64,000 nucleotides of DNA from Hyaloperonospora brassicae (lineage: Eukaryota; Oomycota; Peronosporomycetes; Peronosporales; Peronosporaceae), in assembly GCA_947650285.1 (NCBI GenBank), contig CANTFL010000165.1, forward strand, positions 1-64,000. Direction: 5' to 3'. The notes beneath the pieces are model-generated. The model ran no database searches. It saw only the letters and a program-made list of their open reading frames with translations, and had not been told where the DNA came from. Shown here in pieces: positions 32,143 to 42,992 of the stretch (positions within the stretch are counted from its first letter, which is position 1; each line of letters begins with the position of its first letter). A program made the position numbers and the translations under genes.

Positions 32143-32592
32143 CGTCGCACCACCGTATCTTTCCGTCTAGTTCCGATTCGAAGCCATCGGGCGAGCTGGA
32201 CGACTGATTGGCAGAATGTCCCGTGGACACCCACTCACTCCGTCAGTCAGTCAGCCGCTGACTGGCGATCGCTCGAGAGGCTCTGCGACTGCGGTGCGAG
32301 GGGTACCACCGTAGGCCATAGACGCTGCGCTTCGATCCTCGCGCGTGCTCGAGTCGAGACGCAAAAAAACGGACGCAAGAGCCACTCGCTCCCCGTTGTC
32401 GACTGAGTTGTTGTACGCTCGTGCCGATTCTCCTCCTCCTCCTCTCGCGCTCTGTATGAAAATGAATACTTTCCCAATTTCGAACGAACGAACGAACGAA
32501 TGGGCGACAGTGTATGTGCGTGTTGGGGTTGTAGAAGGCGCACGCGAGGCGCAGTGGGCGGCCATTATGGATGAGCGGCCGAGTGAACTCAG

Positions 32593-33027
32593 GTCGAGCC
32601 ACTCGCGCCGACGACGTGGAAAGAGCTGGTGGGCGACCACCAACGGCCGTCTGTCAAACAGGAATGCGGCACGAGCAGTGGTGATGATGACCCACACGAA
32701 ACGGACCCTGTCGAAGGTCCGAATGAGCGCTGCTGCAACCACTGGCGGTGGTCCGTGTGCCACCAGAAACGAGCGCGTAGACGTCAAGATGCCTTAGTGC
32801 TGTCGCGTCAAGCGCTACTGAACAGCCCGGCGCTGCTTTCCCTCGTGTGGCAGATGCCCGGGGCAGCAACGCAAGTTGATGCAGCGGAACACGCCGCGTC
32901 TCACGTGGCCGACACTGAAGCTGCACGACAAATGCACTGTGGTCGAGGGGGAAGGTGGGGCAGCCGACGCTTGAAGCATCCGACCGTGTCACGCTATGAC
33001 CGTCTGATGGGTTCATTGATCCATTGA
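32593..33027 (+). CDS. Possible terminal exon of an unrecognised gene
   Basis: I do not recognise it. A 145-codon open stretch follows an ACTCAG acceptor and ends at TGA inside the GATC-rich repeat. It has no ATG near its start, so it would need an upstream exon that I could not place. The middle is acidic (SSGDDDPHETDPVEG), then basic (HQKRARRRQD), then a helix-like LVLSRQALLNSPALLSLVW with high third-position GC, as in the neighbouring real genes. Competing frames overlap it. It may be a chance open frame in a promoter region. Confidence 0.25.
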   Translation, partial: VEPLAPTTWKELVGDHQRPSVKQECGTSSGDDDPHETDPVEGPNERCCNHWRWSVCHQKRARRRQDALVLSRQALLNSPALLSLVWQMPGAATQVDAAEHAASHVADTEAARQMHCGRGGRWGSRRLKHPTVSRYDRLMGSLIH

Positions 33028-33087
33028 TCCATTGATCGACTGATCAACTGATCGATCGACTGATCGACTGATCGATTGATTGATCCT
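33013..33087. repeat. GATC-dense simple repeat
   Basis: Degenerate repeats of (A)CTGATCGA and CATTGATC units place about ten GATC sites in 75 bases. The units are 8-10 bp and irregular. Confidence 0.85.
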
Positions 33088-34206
33088 ATCGCTAGGGACG
33101 CTACGACAAACGTCTTGTCCCGACCTCTACACGAACGCTACCCACCAGCTGCAGAAGTTGACCGGTCGTTGCTTCGGTCCTGAGCTACGCTTGACTCGGC
33201 AAGAACGTTGCTCACAGCCTGCAAGTGTACCCACCTCTACCTACGTACTTACCCAGCCCAAGCAGCCTCGTGATGGGGGGTGATCATGGTGGCCAATGAG
33301 CATAGGGAACTGCTGGGTAAAGATGGTGGAGTCAATCTCGACGAATGTGTGTGTGTTGGCACCACCGAGACACGCAGAAAGGTGTATAGAGCGCCTATCG
33401 CTCGTTGTTGTCGGGTCAGTCGGTCAATCGGTCGGTCAAAGACACTCTCGTCGTGAGGGGAGCGAGTGAGCGAGCGGTCGTGGTCCAGCTGGCGTCCCCC
33501 ACGAGGTGCGACCGTTCGGTTCACTCGTCCACTGTATGGCCTACAAACGAGAAGAGACGCGAGCATCTCCTTTGTCCGCTGGCTCGCTCGCTCGCTCGCT
33601 CGCTCTTGTGCTCATGGCGTACTTAGGGCGATCCACCGACCGGCCCGGTTCTGCCGACCCGCTGAACCGTCTGGTGAAGTAGCACGAAGGGTGTCGCCTC
33701 GGTCAGTCGGTCGGTTGGAACGCATACAAACTCAGCATCAACGCCCGGTCGGTCGCACTTGCTGCCGGTATAAGAACGCCCCCTGTCGTCAGATTGCAAG
33801 CACGTTGTCGGGCCGCGCGTGGTGGATGATCGGGGCAGTCCCGATTTCGTGCGCGCATTGGAAAGGCCCTCTCGCTCTCTCAGGTGCGCACAGACAGACA
33901 GACATACGTACGAACGTACGTACGAACGAACGAACCGACAAACGGACCACCGGACGTCCGTCCGTCCGTCCGTCCAGACGCTGCGCGTCGTATCGAGTCG
34001 CTCGCCCCCTCTGCCCCCCGCCGTCGTGGGGTCTCTTTGTACCGCTCCCTCACTGACGCCGCTCTCTCATTTGCGTATTCGTTCATCGGCTCAGGTTCCC
34101 CTCCGATACATTTCTCTCTGCCCGTCTTCCCGCGCTCTCTGCCCGTCTTCCCGCTCTCTCTCTGCCCGTCTTTCCCCCTCTCTGCACCGCTTAGACGTCG
34201 ACACGT

Positions 34207-35688
34207 ATGGGCAACAAAGGCTCCAAAGGTTCCAAGAGCCTCCGCCCACCCATCAAGAGCGACTCGCGCGGCTTCAAGTTTGGCAACTACGCCAACGGCG
34301 GACGCGACGCCGGCAAGAGCGCGCCCGCTGCCCCGTCGTGCCCTTCTACTGGCCCCTCGTCGGCTGCGGGGCAGACGCAGGGCCAACAGCAGCAGCAGCA
34401 GAACGAAGACGAGTGTACGTGTTTGTACTGCGGCGTATCTTACTGGCTCTATCTGAGCGAATGGGGTGGCAGCTGCGTGACTGACAGTATCGACGGACTT
34501 GTGTTGGTGTATGCTCTTTGCTGCGTCTCTTTCTTTCTCGTTCTCCCCCCTCCCCTGTGCTCTTGTGGACCTTTAGCCGATCTAGAGGACGACGACTCGG
34601 GTCCTGTCGAGCAGGTGGCCATTGAAGACATGGACGGTCCGGCACGGCCGCAGACCAAAGTGAACGTGGAAGACTTTGACCTGCTCAAGGTGCTGGGCAA
34701 GGGCAGCTTTGGCAAGGTTATGATGGTGCGCAAGAAGGACACCAAGATGATCTACGCCATGAAGACGCTGCGCAAAGCCGCGCTCGTCAAGCGCAACCAG
34801 CTGCTGCACACCAAGACCGAGCGCAGCATTCTGCAGAGCATCAAGCACCCGTACTTGACGAGTCTCACGTATGCTTTCCAGACCCCCGACAAGCTCTACC
34901 TCGTCATGGACTATTGCGGCGGCGGCGAGCTCTTCTTTTGGCTCAAGAAAGATCGTCGCTTTTCGCAACAGAAGGCGCGTCTATTTGCCGCGGAGATCAT
35001 CCTCGCACTCCACGAACTGCACAAGCACGACATCATTTACCGCGACTTGAAGCCGGAGAACATTCTGCTGGATCTAGAGGGCCACATTCGTTTGACGGAC
35101 TTTGGTCTGTCAAAAGAGGCGGTCACTGGCGCCGGCGCGACGGGCGGCACCAAGACGTTTTGCGGCACGCCCGAGTACCTGGCCCCGGAGATTCTAGAGA
35201 ACAAGGGCCACGGCAAAGCTGTGGACTGGTGGAGCCTCGGGACGCTCATTTACGAGATGCTCACGGGTCTCCCGCCCTTCTATGACCAGAATATGCAGCG
35301 CATGTACGACAAGATCTTGAATGCGCCGCTGCGCTTTCCGTCGTTCATGTCAGCAGAGGCGAAAGATCTGTTGACGGGTCTGCTCACGCGTAAGGTGGCG
35401 GACCGCCTCGGTAGCGGCCCGACGGACGCTGAAGAGATCAAGTCGCATCCGTTTTTCAAGGGCATTGACTGGGAAGCTGTGTTACGCAAGGAGGTGCAGC
35501 CGGAGTTCAAGCCGCCCAATCGATTGGGCTCCATGGACACGAGCAACTTTGACGTCGAGTTTACTGCCGAGAAGCCTGTGGACTCGGTCGTGACGACGAC
35601 GATGAGCGAGACGCAGCGCAACAAGGCGCAGTTCCCTGGCTTTACGTACAACGCGGATACTATCGACGAAGACCACAAGGGCAACTAG
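34207..35688 (+). CDS. AGC-family serine/threonine kinase, probably N-myristoylated
   Basis: Exons 34207-34414 and 34577-35688 (GTACGT donor, CTTTAG acceptor), 439 aa. MGNKGSKGSK fits the N-myristoylation rule (Gly2, small residue at 6, basic tail). After a Gln-rich linker the kinase domain has GKGSFGKV, YAMKTLRK (catalytic Lys), IYRDLKPEN, LTDFGLSK, the activation-loop TFCGTPEYLAPE whose Thr is the PDK1 site in relatives, and VDWWSLG. The C-terminal tail carries the AGC hydrophobic motif as FPGFTYN. Relatives are the Akt, S6K and SGK kinases, which act downstream of lipid or nutrient signals; no PH domain is present, so acylation may provide membrane targeting instead. That role is inference. 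Confidence 0.92.
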   Translation: MGNKGSKGSKSLRPPIKSDSRGFKFGNYANGGRDAGKSAPAAPSCPSTGPSSAAGQTQGQQQQQQNEDECTCLYCGVSYWLYLSEWGGSCVTDSIDGLVLVYALCCVSFFLVLPPPLCSCGPLADLEDDDSGPVEQVAIEDMDGPARPQTKVNVEDFDLLKVLGKGSFGKVMMVRKKDTKMIYAMKTLRKAALVKRNQLLHTKTERSILQSIKHPYLTSLTYAFQTPDKLYLVMDYCGGGELFFWLKKDRRFSQQKARLFAAEIILALHELHKHDIIYRDLKPENILLDLEGHIRLTDFGLSKEAVTGAGATGGTKTFCGTPEYLAPEILENKGHGKAVDWWSLGTLIYEMLTGLPPFYDQNMQRMYDKILNAPLRFPSFMSAEAKDLLTGLLTRKVADRLGSGPTDAEEIKSHPFFKGIDWEAVLRKEVQPEFKPPNRLGSMDTSNFDVEFTAEKPVDSVVTTTMSETQRNKAQFPGFTYNADTIDEDHKGN

Positions 35689-36077
35689 GCTTTCCGTGTG
35701 ACCCATTGCGAGCTCCTTGATCGCTCTGGCACGTTCGTCGAAGAGGGATCGGAACCGAAGCAAAGGGACTTGGCCGGAGCAGGTGCGCCAGCAGCGTTTC
35801 AGCTTCCAGTAGCTGCACTTTGCTCTTTGAGGCAGTGAACGTGCAGCGAGGCATGTGTCCCCTTCCCGTAGTGTGTGGCCTCACTCGCCGGTCTCGTCGA
35901 CGCGCGGATTTAGTGTACATGCATACGTGGCGACAAAGAAGAAGGAGTAGTTCAGAAGCCACAGAAGATCAATCGATGAATGAGAACGGTCTCGACGATC
36001 CATTCATTGTTCGCGGTGCTGCTAACTGTTGTTTTCCGTCCTCTGAGTATTGTGCGCGGGCCATTATCATCCTCGCA
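35689..36077. other. Convergent 3' region, AGC kinase and LSG1
   Basis: 389 bases between two convergent stop codons. I see no gene, repeat or clear polyadenylation hexamer. Confidence 0.5.
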
Positions 36078-38617
36078 CTACGGTCTGCGGTGCTTCTTCT
36101 TGCCGCCCACGTTGATGTGAATTCCAGCAACACCGCCCGGCAAGTCCGAGTCTTCGTACGGCGTTTTATCGCGTCCCTTGCGTCCTTTTCGCCCGTGTTT
36201 CTTCAGCCGCTTGCTCACAATGGACTTGTCGTCGACAATGGTGTCAAAGTCCAGCCCCTCCTCCTCAGTCGGTGACTCGGTCAACGGACCAGTCGCTTCA
36301 TCGACGCTGTCTGCACCGCTCTTCTCCTCTGCGATCGAACCCTCGACAGGGTCAGGAAACTGAGTCGCAGCGAGCACGTGGATGTCGAAGATGGAGGGGT
36401 CCGATACATTCGGCGGGGAATGGCAATACAGCAGTCGGCCATTCACGTAGTGCCGCAAGATGTCGCGTGCTGCGCGTGACGTGTCGGGTCCTCCTTTGCC
36501 AGTGGTCGTGTACCCACGATTGCGGGCATACGCCTAGCAGGAACAGAGATGAGATATGGCAGCAGATACCAACACGAGTTACGCTCCGGTACGCACCTCG
36601 AGAAGCGCGTAAATGCCAACGGGATCCGTTTCCTTGGCCGTCTTGGACGTGGGAATATGAATGCCGTATGTTCGCTCGAGCACTCGCTTCGGGATACGGT
36701 GGCACAAGAGTTGGCACGGCGCTGGACAGTGTGGGCAAAGCACATAGACACAGCGTCAGACCATGACCAGCAACTGCAACATCTGCAGCAGAATGGGAGC
36801 GAAACCAACGACAGAAACGTCGACGCACAGATGTGATCACGAAGTTGCGAGAGGGGCAGCACACCGCAACAGCACATCTCGGCCTTCGAGTTGACAAAGC
36901 TGGGAAAGACGAGACCAGGACAATCGCAGAGCATGATTTTGTCGGACAGGATCATGGTCTGCAGGTCGTAGCAGACAGAACACAGACACACAGACACGTC
37001 AGAACCGCCGAGCTTCATGGCCACAGCGACACAGGAAGGATCCATACCTGAAAGTGTTTCGTCTTGCCAGGAGTCGCACCAACAGCAACACGCTGCGTCT
37101 TGTGCGAATACGTCGACGCACCCAGCAGTGCATTGATCACAGAGCTCTTTCCGACATTAGGGAAGCCCACCATGCCATACTTGATCAAGCCCTTGTCCTT
37201 CACTCGCACGCCCACCTCAGCCAGCACCTCTGCAGCCATGCTAGTCAAGTACTCTAGCAGCTCGACGCGCGATAGCACAGGATACAGACTGGCCTCCTCG
37301 TTGGCGCCAGTCTCTTCTCCCGCAGACTGTGGTGCTTGCGCAGGCGCCACTTCGCCGTACTCGTTGTGGCTTTCAGCGTTTCTCTGACTCTGTCGCAGGC
37401 TTTTCGCCTCTTCATCGATTTCGTCCTGAGCTTCTTTGGCCGAGAAGAACACAAAGCTGATGTGCGCGGCTGTGAAGTAGTCACCCCAAGCGATCCTATA
37501 CACCAGCAGACAACCACAGCCAATTGTGCCACGCCAAGACATGAGATCGTGCACTGTGGACACGAGATCGACCGTTACCTACCGTTGACGGTCGTTCAGG
37601 AAGTCCGACTTGTTCACGATCAACAACGTGCGTCGAGGCGTCTCGCCTTCCTTGGCGTATGCATCTAGATCCGTCGATCTGTCAAAGCGTAGCCGCTCAC
37701 ATGTCAATCACGGGTCACGCTGGACCAAAGTCGTCGAAGAGAGGCGTACCGGTAGAACAGCGGATTGCGAGCGTCCACAATCTGCACAATAACGTCACTC
37801 CGCTCGCGAACGTGCCATAGTTGACGCCACACCTCCAAGTTCTTTTCAAACGGCGTCACTTCCAAATGGTCCGACGACGCCTCCAAACTACACCAAATGG
37901 CAACACAGTGTCAGTGCTGCGTACCCGCTTCGCCCCTCCATCATTGCCACAGCGCCAGCCACCACTCACACTGCAATGTCACGACGCCATGCAAGAAAAC
38001 ACTCTTTTTCCAAACGATTCAGCTCTTCTGCCGTCGTTGACGCGTCCCACTGGGGACGTCGCGGCACTTTCATCTCGGTAAACGTCATCTCTGGCACTAC
38101 ACTCTTCTGTCGCCTACCACCCACGACACTCAGTCAGCCCTCACTCTCACGGCACCAGCGATGGCCATCAGTCGACAACGTACTCCACCAGCTGCAGGCC
38201 CGTGTCTGCTTCGTCCATCAACACGATACTCTCCTTCACGGCCGTAAACTCGCGATTGGACAGCACAGCACTCGCCAGAAAGTCGTCCTGCACGACACAC
38301 ATAACAACGACAACAACAACAGCCACAACAGCCACAAAACAAAACCCGCAGCAGCAATTCACACACAGCCGTCAGCACCGCGTCCTCGATCTCCTGTGAT
38401 TGCAACATGGGTACAACGGCAGCACATTGCGCACCAGCGACGAGCCTTCGAGGTACGAGGCCAGCGCCACGGACGCGTCTCCGCCGTCGCGCGCCGACAC
38501 GTGTTTGCCGGCGCTCGAGTGCACGTCCTTTGTGTGGACGGCCGACGCCTTCTTCTGCGTGCGCACGAGGGCGTTGCCCAGGCCGCCCTTCTTGACCGCT
38601 GCACCCGTGCGGCCCAT
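36078..38617 (-). CDS. LSG1: Large-subunit GTPase 1 (60S export/maturation)
   Basis: Nine exons: 38617-38435, 38287-38184, 38101-37970, 37887-37750, 37678-37583, 37495-37048, 36958-36829, 36721-36597, 36533-36078, giving 603 aa with all phases consistent. It is a circularly permuted GTPase: G4 LLIVNKSDF precedes G1 GFPNVGKSS and G3 LCDCPG. The start MGRTGAAVKKGGLGNAL, TPFEKNLEVWRQLW and RIPKRVLERTYGI are LSG1 hallmarks, and the tail is basic (KHGRKGRKGRDK). LSG1 acts in the cytoplasm to release the export adaptor NMD3 from pre-60S subunits. The junction of exons 2 and 3 is the least certain: I used the strong GTACGT donor, but an acceptor five bases earlier with another donor would also keep frame. 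It has the most introns of the window together with katanin. Confidence 0.92.
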
Positions 38618-39232
38618 TGGTTCGCTCTGCGGTACTACTGTGGCCCGACAGACCGACCGCCTGGGCGGAAAAAGAACGGACGGGGGGCCGATAGTGTGGT
38701 GGTCCACGTCGCTCGTCAGCGGTCACGACGTTGCGGTTGCTCGATGTTCTTTTTGGGGGCGACGGCAGTGGTGACGCAGTCGACGTGGCGCTGACGCGCT
38801 GTGACACGTCGTCGTCGTCACGGACGTGCAGAGCCGGTCCTGTTGCACGACCGGTGGTCGCATTTGTACGACTGCAACACTTGGACGCTGACTGCAGCAC
38901 GTGCACGACCGACTGACCGACTGACCATCGGACTGTCCTTTCGACGCGCGTTAAAGTCGACGAACAAAGCTGAGCGACTTCAGAGACAATGCCTACTTTC
39001 TACCTATTCTTTTCGATACCTGCAGATGCAGTGCAATCTGTTGCCAACTGATGAGCTGGTATGCCGTATAGCCTGTCATCGAGACGGTATTGTTTTCGAT
39101 CATAGCGCATCGCAAACGTGGTACAACAAACTTCGAGGTTGGGCCATGACGAAACGCGATCGGACAGCTGCTGATCCTGCACTTCGACTGAACGTCCACT
39201 TGGAGAGAATAAATACTCATCACAGAGCAGCG
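38618..39232. promoter_or_regulatory. Upstream region of LSG1, downstream of snurportin
   Basis: 615 bases holding the LSG1 promoter and the 3' end of the snurportin gene. Frames of up to 177 codons on the plus strand are antisense noise. No motif stands out. Confidence 0.45.
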
Positions 39233-40890
39233 CTATCCTTCCATTTCAACCTCAGTCAGCGACGTCTGAGCGGCCTGCATGTACAGAACATGCATCTTTG
39301 TAAGCAACAACAGCGCTCGGCGGAGATGCGGTGACGCACGCACCTCTAGAATGTGCTCGATTGGGACACCGCCGGACCGTGCATTGTACTGGAACAAAAT
39401 CTTCGTCCAGCTATCTGGCAGGGCCCTCTGCGGCGAGCATCGCTTTACAAACGTCAGGCCGGTCAAACGCGGAGCCTGGCTCTCGTCGACTTTGTGCTGC
39501 TCAAACGAAAAACTCGCCAGGTCTCCTTCGCTCAGCTGCGACAGAAAAAGAAGGTACAGTACCAGTCACCACCACTGCAAGCACGCTATTGTCAAGGCAG
39601 TCTGCAAAGCACACAGACAATCGAACCTCGTGCTGCTGAACGAAGTCTTGATCGGCTGTGAACAGGGCGATACCCTCTAGCGTCGCAAACTCGTTCTCAC
39701 CTTCAAGGCGAAGGATGATCGACGGCTTCGCAGAGTACACAAAGAAGCGACTCGTGTTGCTGTCCTTCCACACCAACGCCAACGGCGATAGCCCCATTTC
39801 ATAGTGGCCTGCTTTCATGTAAAAAAGAAGTCCATCTCTGCGTCACCGTCATCCCCACACACACATCGGTACACACAAAGGAAAGCACAAAAGTACAAAG
39901 CAAAGCACGTGAGTACAGCATAGCACAGACTTCCTATATCCATACAATACGCACTTGAGAAACGGGTACGTTGTCGAATACGCCGCCATGATCCCTGTTG
40001 GATCGCTCTCGTAGCACGGAACAGGCTGTCCATCAAAAATCAGAGCTCTGTCCACAAACTCGTCATCGAAAGATCGATCGTGGCACCACGCACGTACCAG
40101 AAATCGAAACGGATTCGCAGACGCAACGGCCGCTGTCACTCCTTCCGACAGTTTGTCCCGCATCCAGTAGAGGCGAAACTCGGTCGTGCAATTGTACAGC
40201 AGATACCCTTTCCAGCACATGACATCAAGCACATAAAACGTCTCGTTCTGTTCGTGGAAAATGCAGTCCAAGATGCAGTAGCCGTCACTGGACTTGTTCG
40301 TCTTGTGCGACCCATTTGGCAGCGCCGATGGAAACTTCTTCAACACGTTTCCCGACGGAATCCGAGCAATCGTGTTGCCTCTGCATGCACATGATCCAGT
40401 CAGCCACGTCACCAGTCAGTCAGTCAGTCAGTCCATCCAGCTGTCAACATTCGTTTGGCCACATGTCAACAATGCCATTTTTGACACCCCGCGTAAGTAC
40501 GAACACGGCGTACCCATGCGCGACCACGAGACAGCGCTTGCCCTCGGGCCTGGGCAGCACGTACCAGCCCTCGCCCAACGCACTGCTGCAACCGTTCAAG
40601 TCCTTGGGCACGTCAATCATCCACTCGGGCGTCATCAACTGCTTGCAAAAGTGCGCGCGTCGCTGCTTCACGCGCTCCTCGCGGGTCTTGCGCTTGCTCG
40701 GGGCAGCCGCGACGTCGTCGCTCGTCCTCCCGTCCTCCAACGACAGCGGCAGCAGCTCATGCGTCTGTGCCAGCTGCCGCGCATGAGCCGTGAGGTCCCG
40801 TCGCGACTGGCGTTGCTGTGCTAACGTCGCGTGGCGGCGCGCCGCCGCGTCTCTGACCCACACCTGCCGCTTGATAGCCGTGCGCGGCAT
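39233..40890 (-). CDS. SNUPN: Snurportin-1, import adaptor for capped snRNPs
   Basis: Five exons: 40890-40488, 40378-39955, 39837-39627, 39535-39344, 39274-39233, 423 aa. Residues 1-45 are an importin-beta-binding helix (AIKRQVWVRDAAARR ... LTAHARQLAQ). The trimethylguanosine-cap-binding domain follows: WYVLPRPEGKRCLVV, then YCILDCIFHEQNETFYVLDV, MCWKGYLLYNCTTEFRLYWM and DGLLFYMKAGHYEMG, all typical. The protein would carry spliceosomal snRNPs with hypermethylated caps into the nucleus. The last junction is ambiguous: the 69-nt intron (GTGCGT...ATGCAG) is a multiple of three and has no stop, so retention would add 23 residues without shifting the frame. It is head to head with CLP1. Confidence 0.92.
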
Positions 40891-41212
40891 CCCGTCGTGT
40901 CAAAAACGCACGACAAACAGCACTGTCGACCTGTCAAAACGAAAGAAAGAAAAAAACCTCGTCAACCCAACACGTCGGCCGCCACGTCCGTCCTGGAAAT
41001 AAAGTATCACAGGTGTCAAAGCCGTCCTGTGCAACTACCGTGTCTACGACCTCGCCGCCGAACCCGTCCTACAACTCCACCAGCCAAACCCGTCCTGCAA
41101 CCCCACCATCCAAACCCGTCCTGCAACTCCACCAGCCAAACCCGTCCTGCAACTCCACCAGCCGAACCCGTGCCATCGCCCACATTTGTACGCACACGTC
41201 CCCCTCCGTCCC
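40891..41212. promoter_or_regulatory. Divergent promoter of snurportin and CLP1
   Basis: 322 bases separate the two start codons. One third of it is a 26-bp tandem repeat, listed separately. The A-rich block GAAAGAAAGAAAAAAA at about 40941-40956 could act as a nucleosome-depleted element. Transcript starts cannot be placed. Confidence 0.5.
41063..41170. repeat. 26-bp tandem repeat, four copies, in the SNUPN-CLP1 promoter
   Basis: Units start at 41063, 41089, 41115 and 41141, with core CCCGTCCTGCAACTCCACCA and tail GCCAAA, one or two changes each, then a partial fifth. The period is not a multiple of three. The last unit ends 43 bases before the CLP1 start codon, so the array lies in the leader or core promoter. 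Confidence 0.97.
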
Positions 41213-42719
41213 ATGAGCGCTTCGACGACCGTCGAGCTCGCGCGCGCGGGCGAGTACCGCGTGGAAGTGCCGCCGCTGCGCGACGTGACGATCCGCCTCC
41301 AGAGCGGCTCGGCCGAGCTCTTTGGCGTCGAGCTGGCCATGGACCGGACGTACACGTTCCGCGACCGGCAGCTCGCGATCTTCACCTGGTACGGCTGCAC
41401 GCTCGAGGTCTGCGGCGCGCCCGACGTGGCCTACACGGCGTCGGCCGACACGCCCATGGACAGCTACTTGAACGTCCACGCGCAGCTCCAGCGCCGCCGC
41501 GAGTCGGCCCGCAACACGCACACGGCCGGGCCGCGCGTGCTCGTGTGCGGCCCGGCCGACAGCGGCAAGTCGACGCTCACGCAGCTCCTCGTCAACTACG
41601 CGCTGCGCGTGGGCGAGAAGCCGACGCTCGTGGAGCTCGACGTGGGCCACGGCGGCGGCCTCAGCGTGCCCGGGACGCTGGCGGCCTCGCCGCTCGACAT
41701 GAACGCGCTCAGCGTGCAAGAGGCCTTTGTGCTGACGAACCCCGTGGCGTACTTTTACGGCCACGCGGCCGCGGCCGAGAACGTCGAGCTCTTTCGGTGG
41801 CAGCAGCAGCAGCTCGCGCGCACGGTCAAGCGGCGGCTCGCGCAAGACAGCGCCGTGAACGCTTCGGGCTGTGTGATTGACACGAGCGGGTGGGTCGACG
41901 GCGCGGGCTTTGACCTGCTGGTCGACGCCATCACGGCCTTTGACGTCGACGTCGTGCTCGTCATTGGCCAGGACCGCCTCTACAGTCGCCTGCTGCAGAG
42001 CAGTGCACTGGCAAAAAGCGCGACGGCCAGCGGCGCCGACCGCTCGATCGTCAAACTCGCGCGCTCGGACGGCGTCGTGCCCATGAACAATAAACTGCGT
42101 GCGGCCGCGCGCATCAGCGGCATCCGCGAGTACTTTTACGGCGTCCACTCGCTGAGCGTGGCCATCCCGACGCTGTCGCCCTGCATCAACGAGGTCTCGT
42201 TCGACGACGTCTCGTTCTTCATGATCAAAGGTGCGCGTCTTGTGCTTGAAGTGCGGGAGGCTGTGGTGTGTGGGTGCGTGGGCGTCGTGGGGCGGCTGCT
42301 TGACGTGGCGTGACGTGGTGCTGCTGTAGACATGAAGGTCTCGGACGTGATGCTGCCCGTGGGTCAGGTAGAGACGCAGACCGACCGCTTGCGTGCCGTG
42401 CCCGTTGACAAGACACCCGACTTGAGCCACTCGCTCGCTGCAGTGATTCACCCGCGACACGGCCAAAACGCGTCGCCTTCGTCGTCAATGGATCCGTCGC
42501 TGCTGCTGGAAGCCCCTGCTGCCGGTTTTGTTTTCGTGTACGTGCGTGTGCGTGACGTTGCACTACTGGTGGGCTGCTGCGCTGGCTGACCTTTTGTTCA
42601 CGTGGCCAAACAGTAAGGAGGTTCGGATGGCCGATCAGAAACTCGTGCTGCTTGTTCCTTCGCCAGGTCCGCTACCGTCGCGGAACTTGTTGGTGGGCTC
42701 TATCAAGTGGATGGAGTAG
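41213..42719 (+). CDS. CLP1: CLP1, 5'-OH polynucleotide kinase of mRNA 3'-end and tRNA processing
   Basis: Exons 41213-42230, 42330-42537 and 42614-42719, phases consistent, 443 aa. An N-terminal beta domain (LARAGEYRVEVPP) leads to a P-loop kinase with Walker A GPADSGKSTL near residue 113, the Clp1 lid ELDVGHGGGLSVPGTLAA, and CVIDTSGWVDGAGFDLL. The C-terminal beta domain ends GFVFVKEVR...PGPLPSRNLL, the expected close. In yeast and animals CLP1 belongs to cleavage factor II (with Pcf11) and, in animals, to the tRNA-splicing endonuclease complex. Whether the oomycete protein keeps kinase activity is open; the P-loop Lys and Ser/Thr are intact. ATG 41213 is the first ATG; the frame reads back to a TTG at 41186. 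Confidence 0.93.
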
Positions 42720-42744
42720 AGGTGAGTGGCAACTGGTTTCTAGC

Positions 42745-42824
42745 TCCTGTGTCGTCATGCTCACCCTTGTCGTTCTCCACTCCTGTGTCGTCATGCTCAC
42801 CCTTGTCGTTCTCCACCCCTGTGG
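42745..42824. repeat. 36-bp direct repeat, two copies and a partial third
   Basis: TCCTGTGTCGTCATGCTCAC begins at 42745 and again at 42781, each followed by the same CCTTGTCGTTCTCCAC; a diverged TGT-rich remnant follows at 42817. It lies in the 3' region between the convergent CLP1 and PPR genes. Confidence 0.95.
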
Positions 42825-42992
42825 GGGCTTTGCCAAGCACGTGTAGACAGAACAGCATTGGGTGCAGACAAGTACGGTTACTGTATAGACAATAGTTATG
42901 TCCGTGCAGACGTGTGGTAATTGCCATGGCGGCGGCCTCACCGAATACCAGCCAGCGCATGCGCACTTGTCCCGCAATGCCCCTACACCAAG

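Noticed and set aside
41063..41170. Possible CRISPR-like array
   Set aside because: The units are directly tandem with no spacers, and the genome is eukaryotic.
41069..42466. 465-codon minus-strand open frame
   Set aside because: Antisense to CLP1, with no recognisable motif; the plus strand has clear CLP1 hallmarks.
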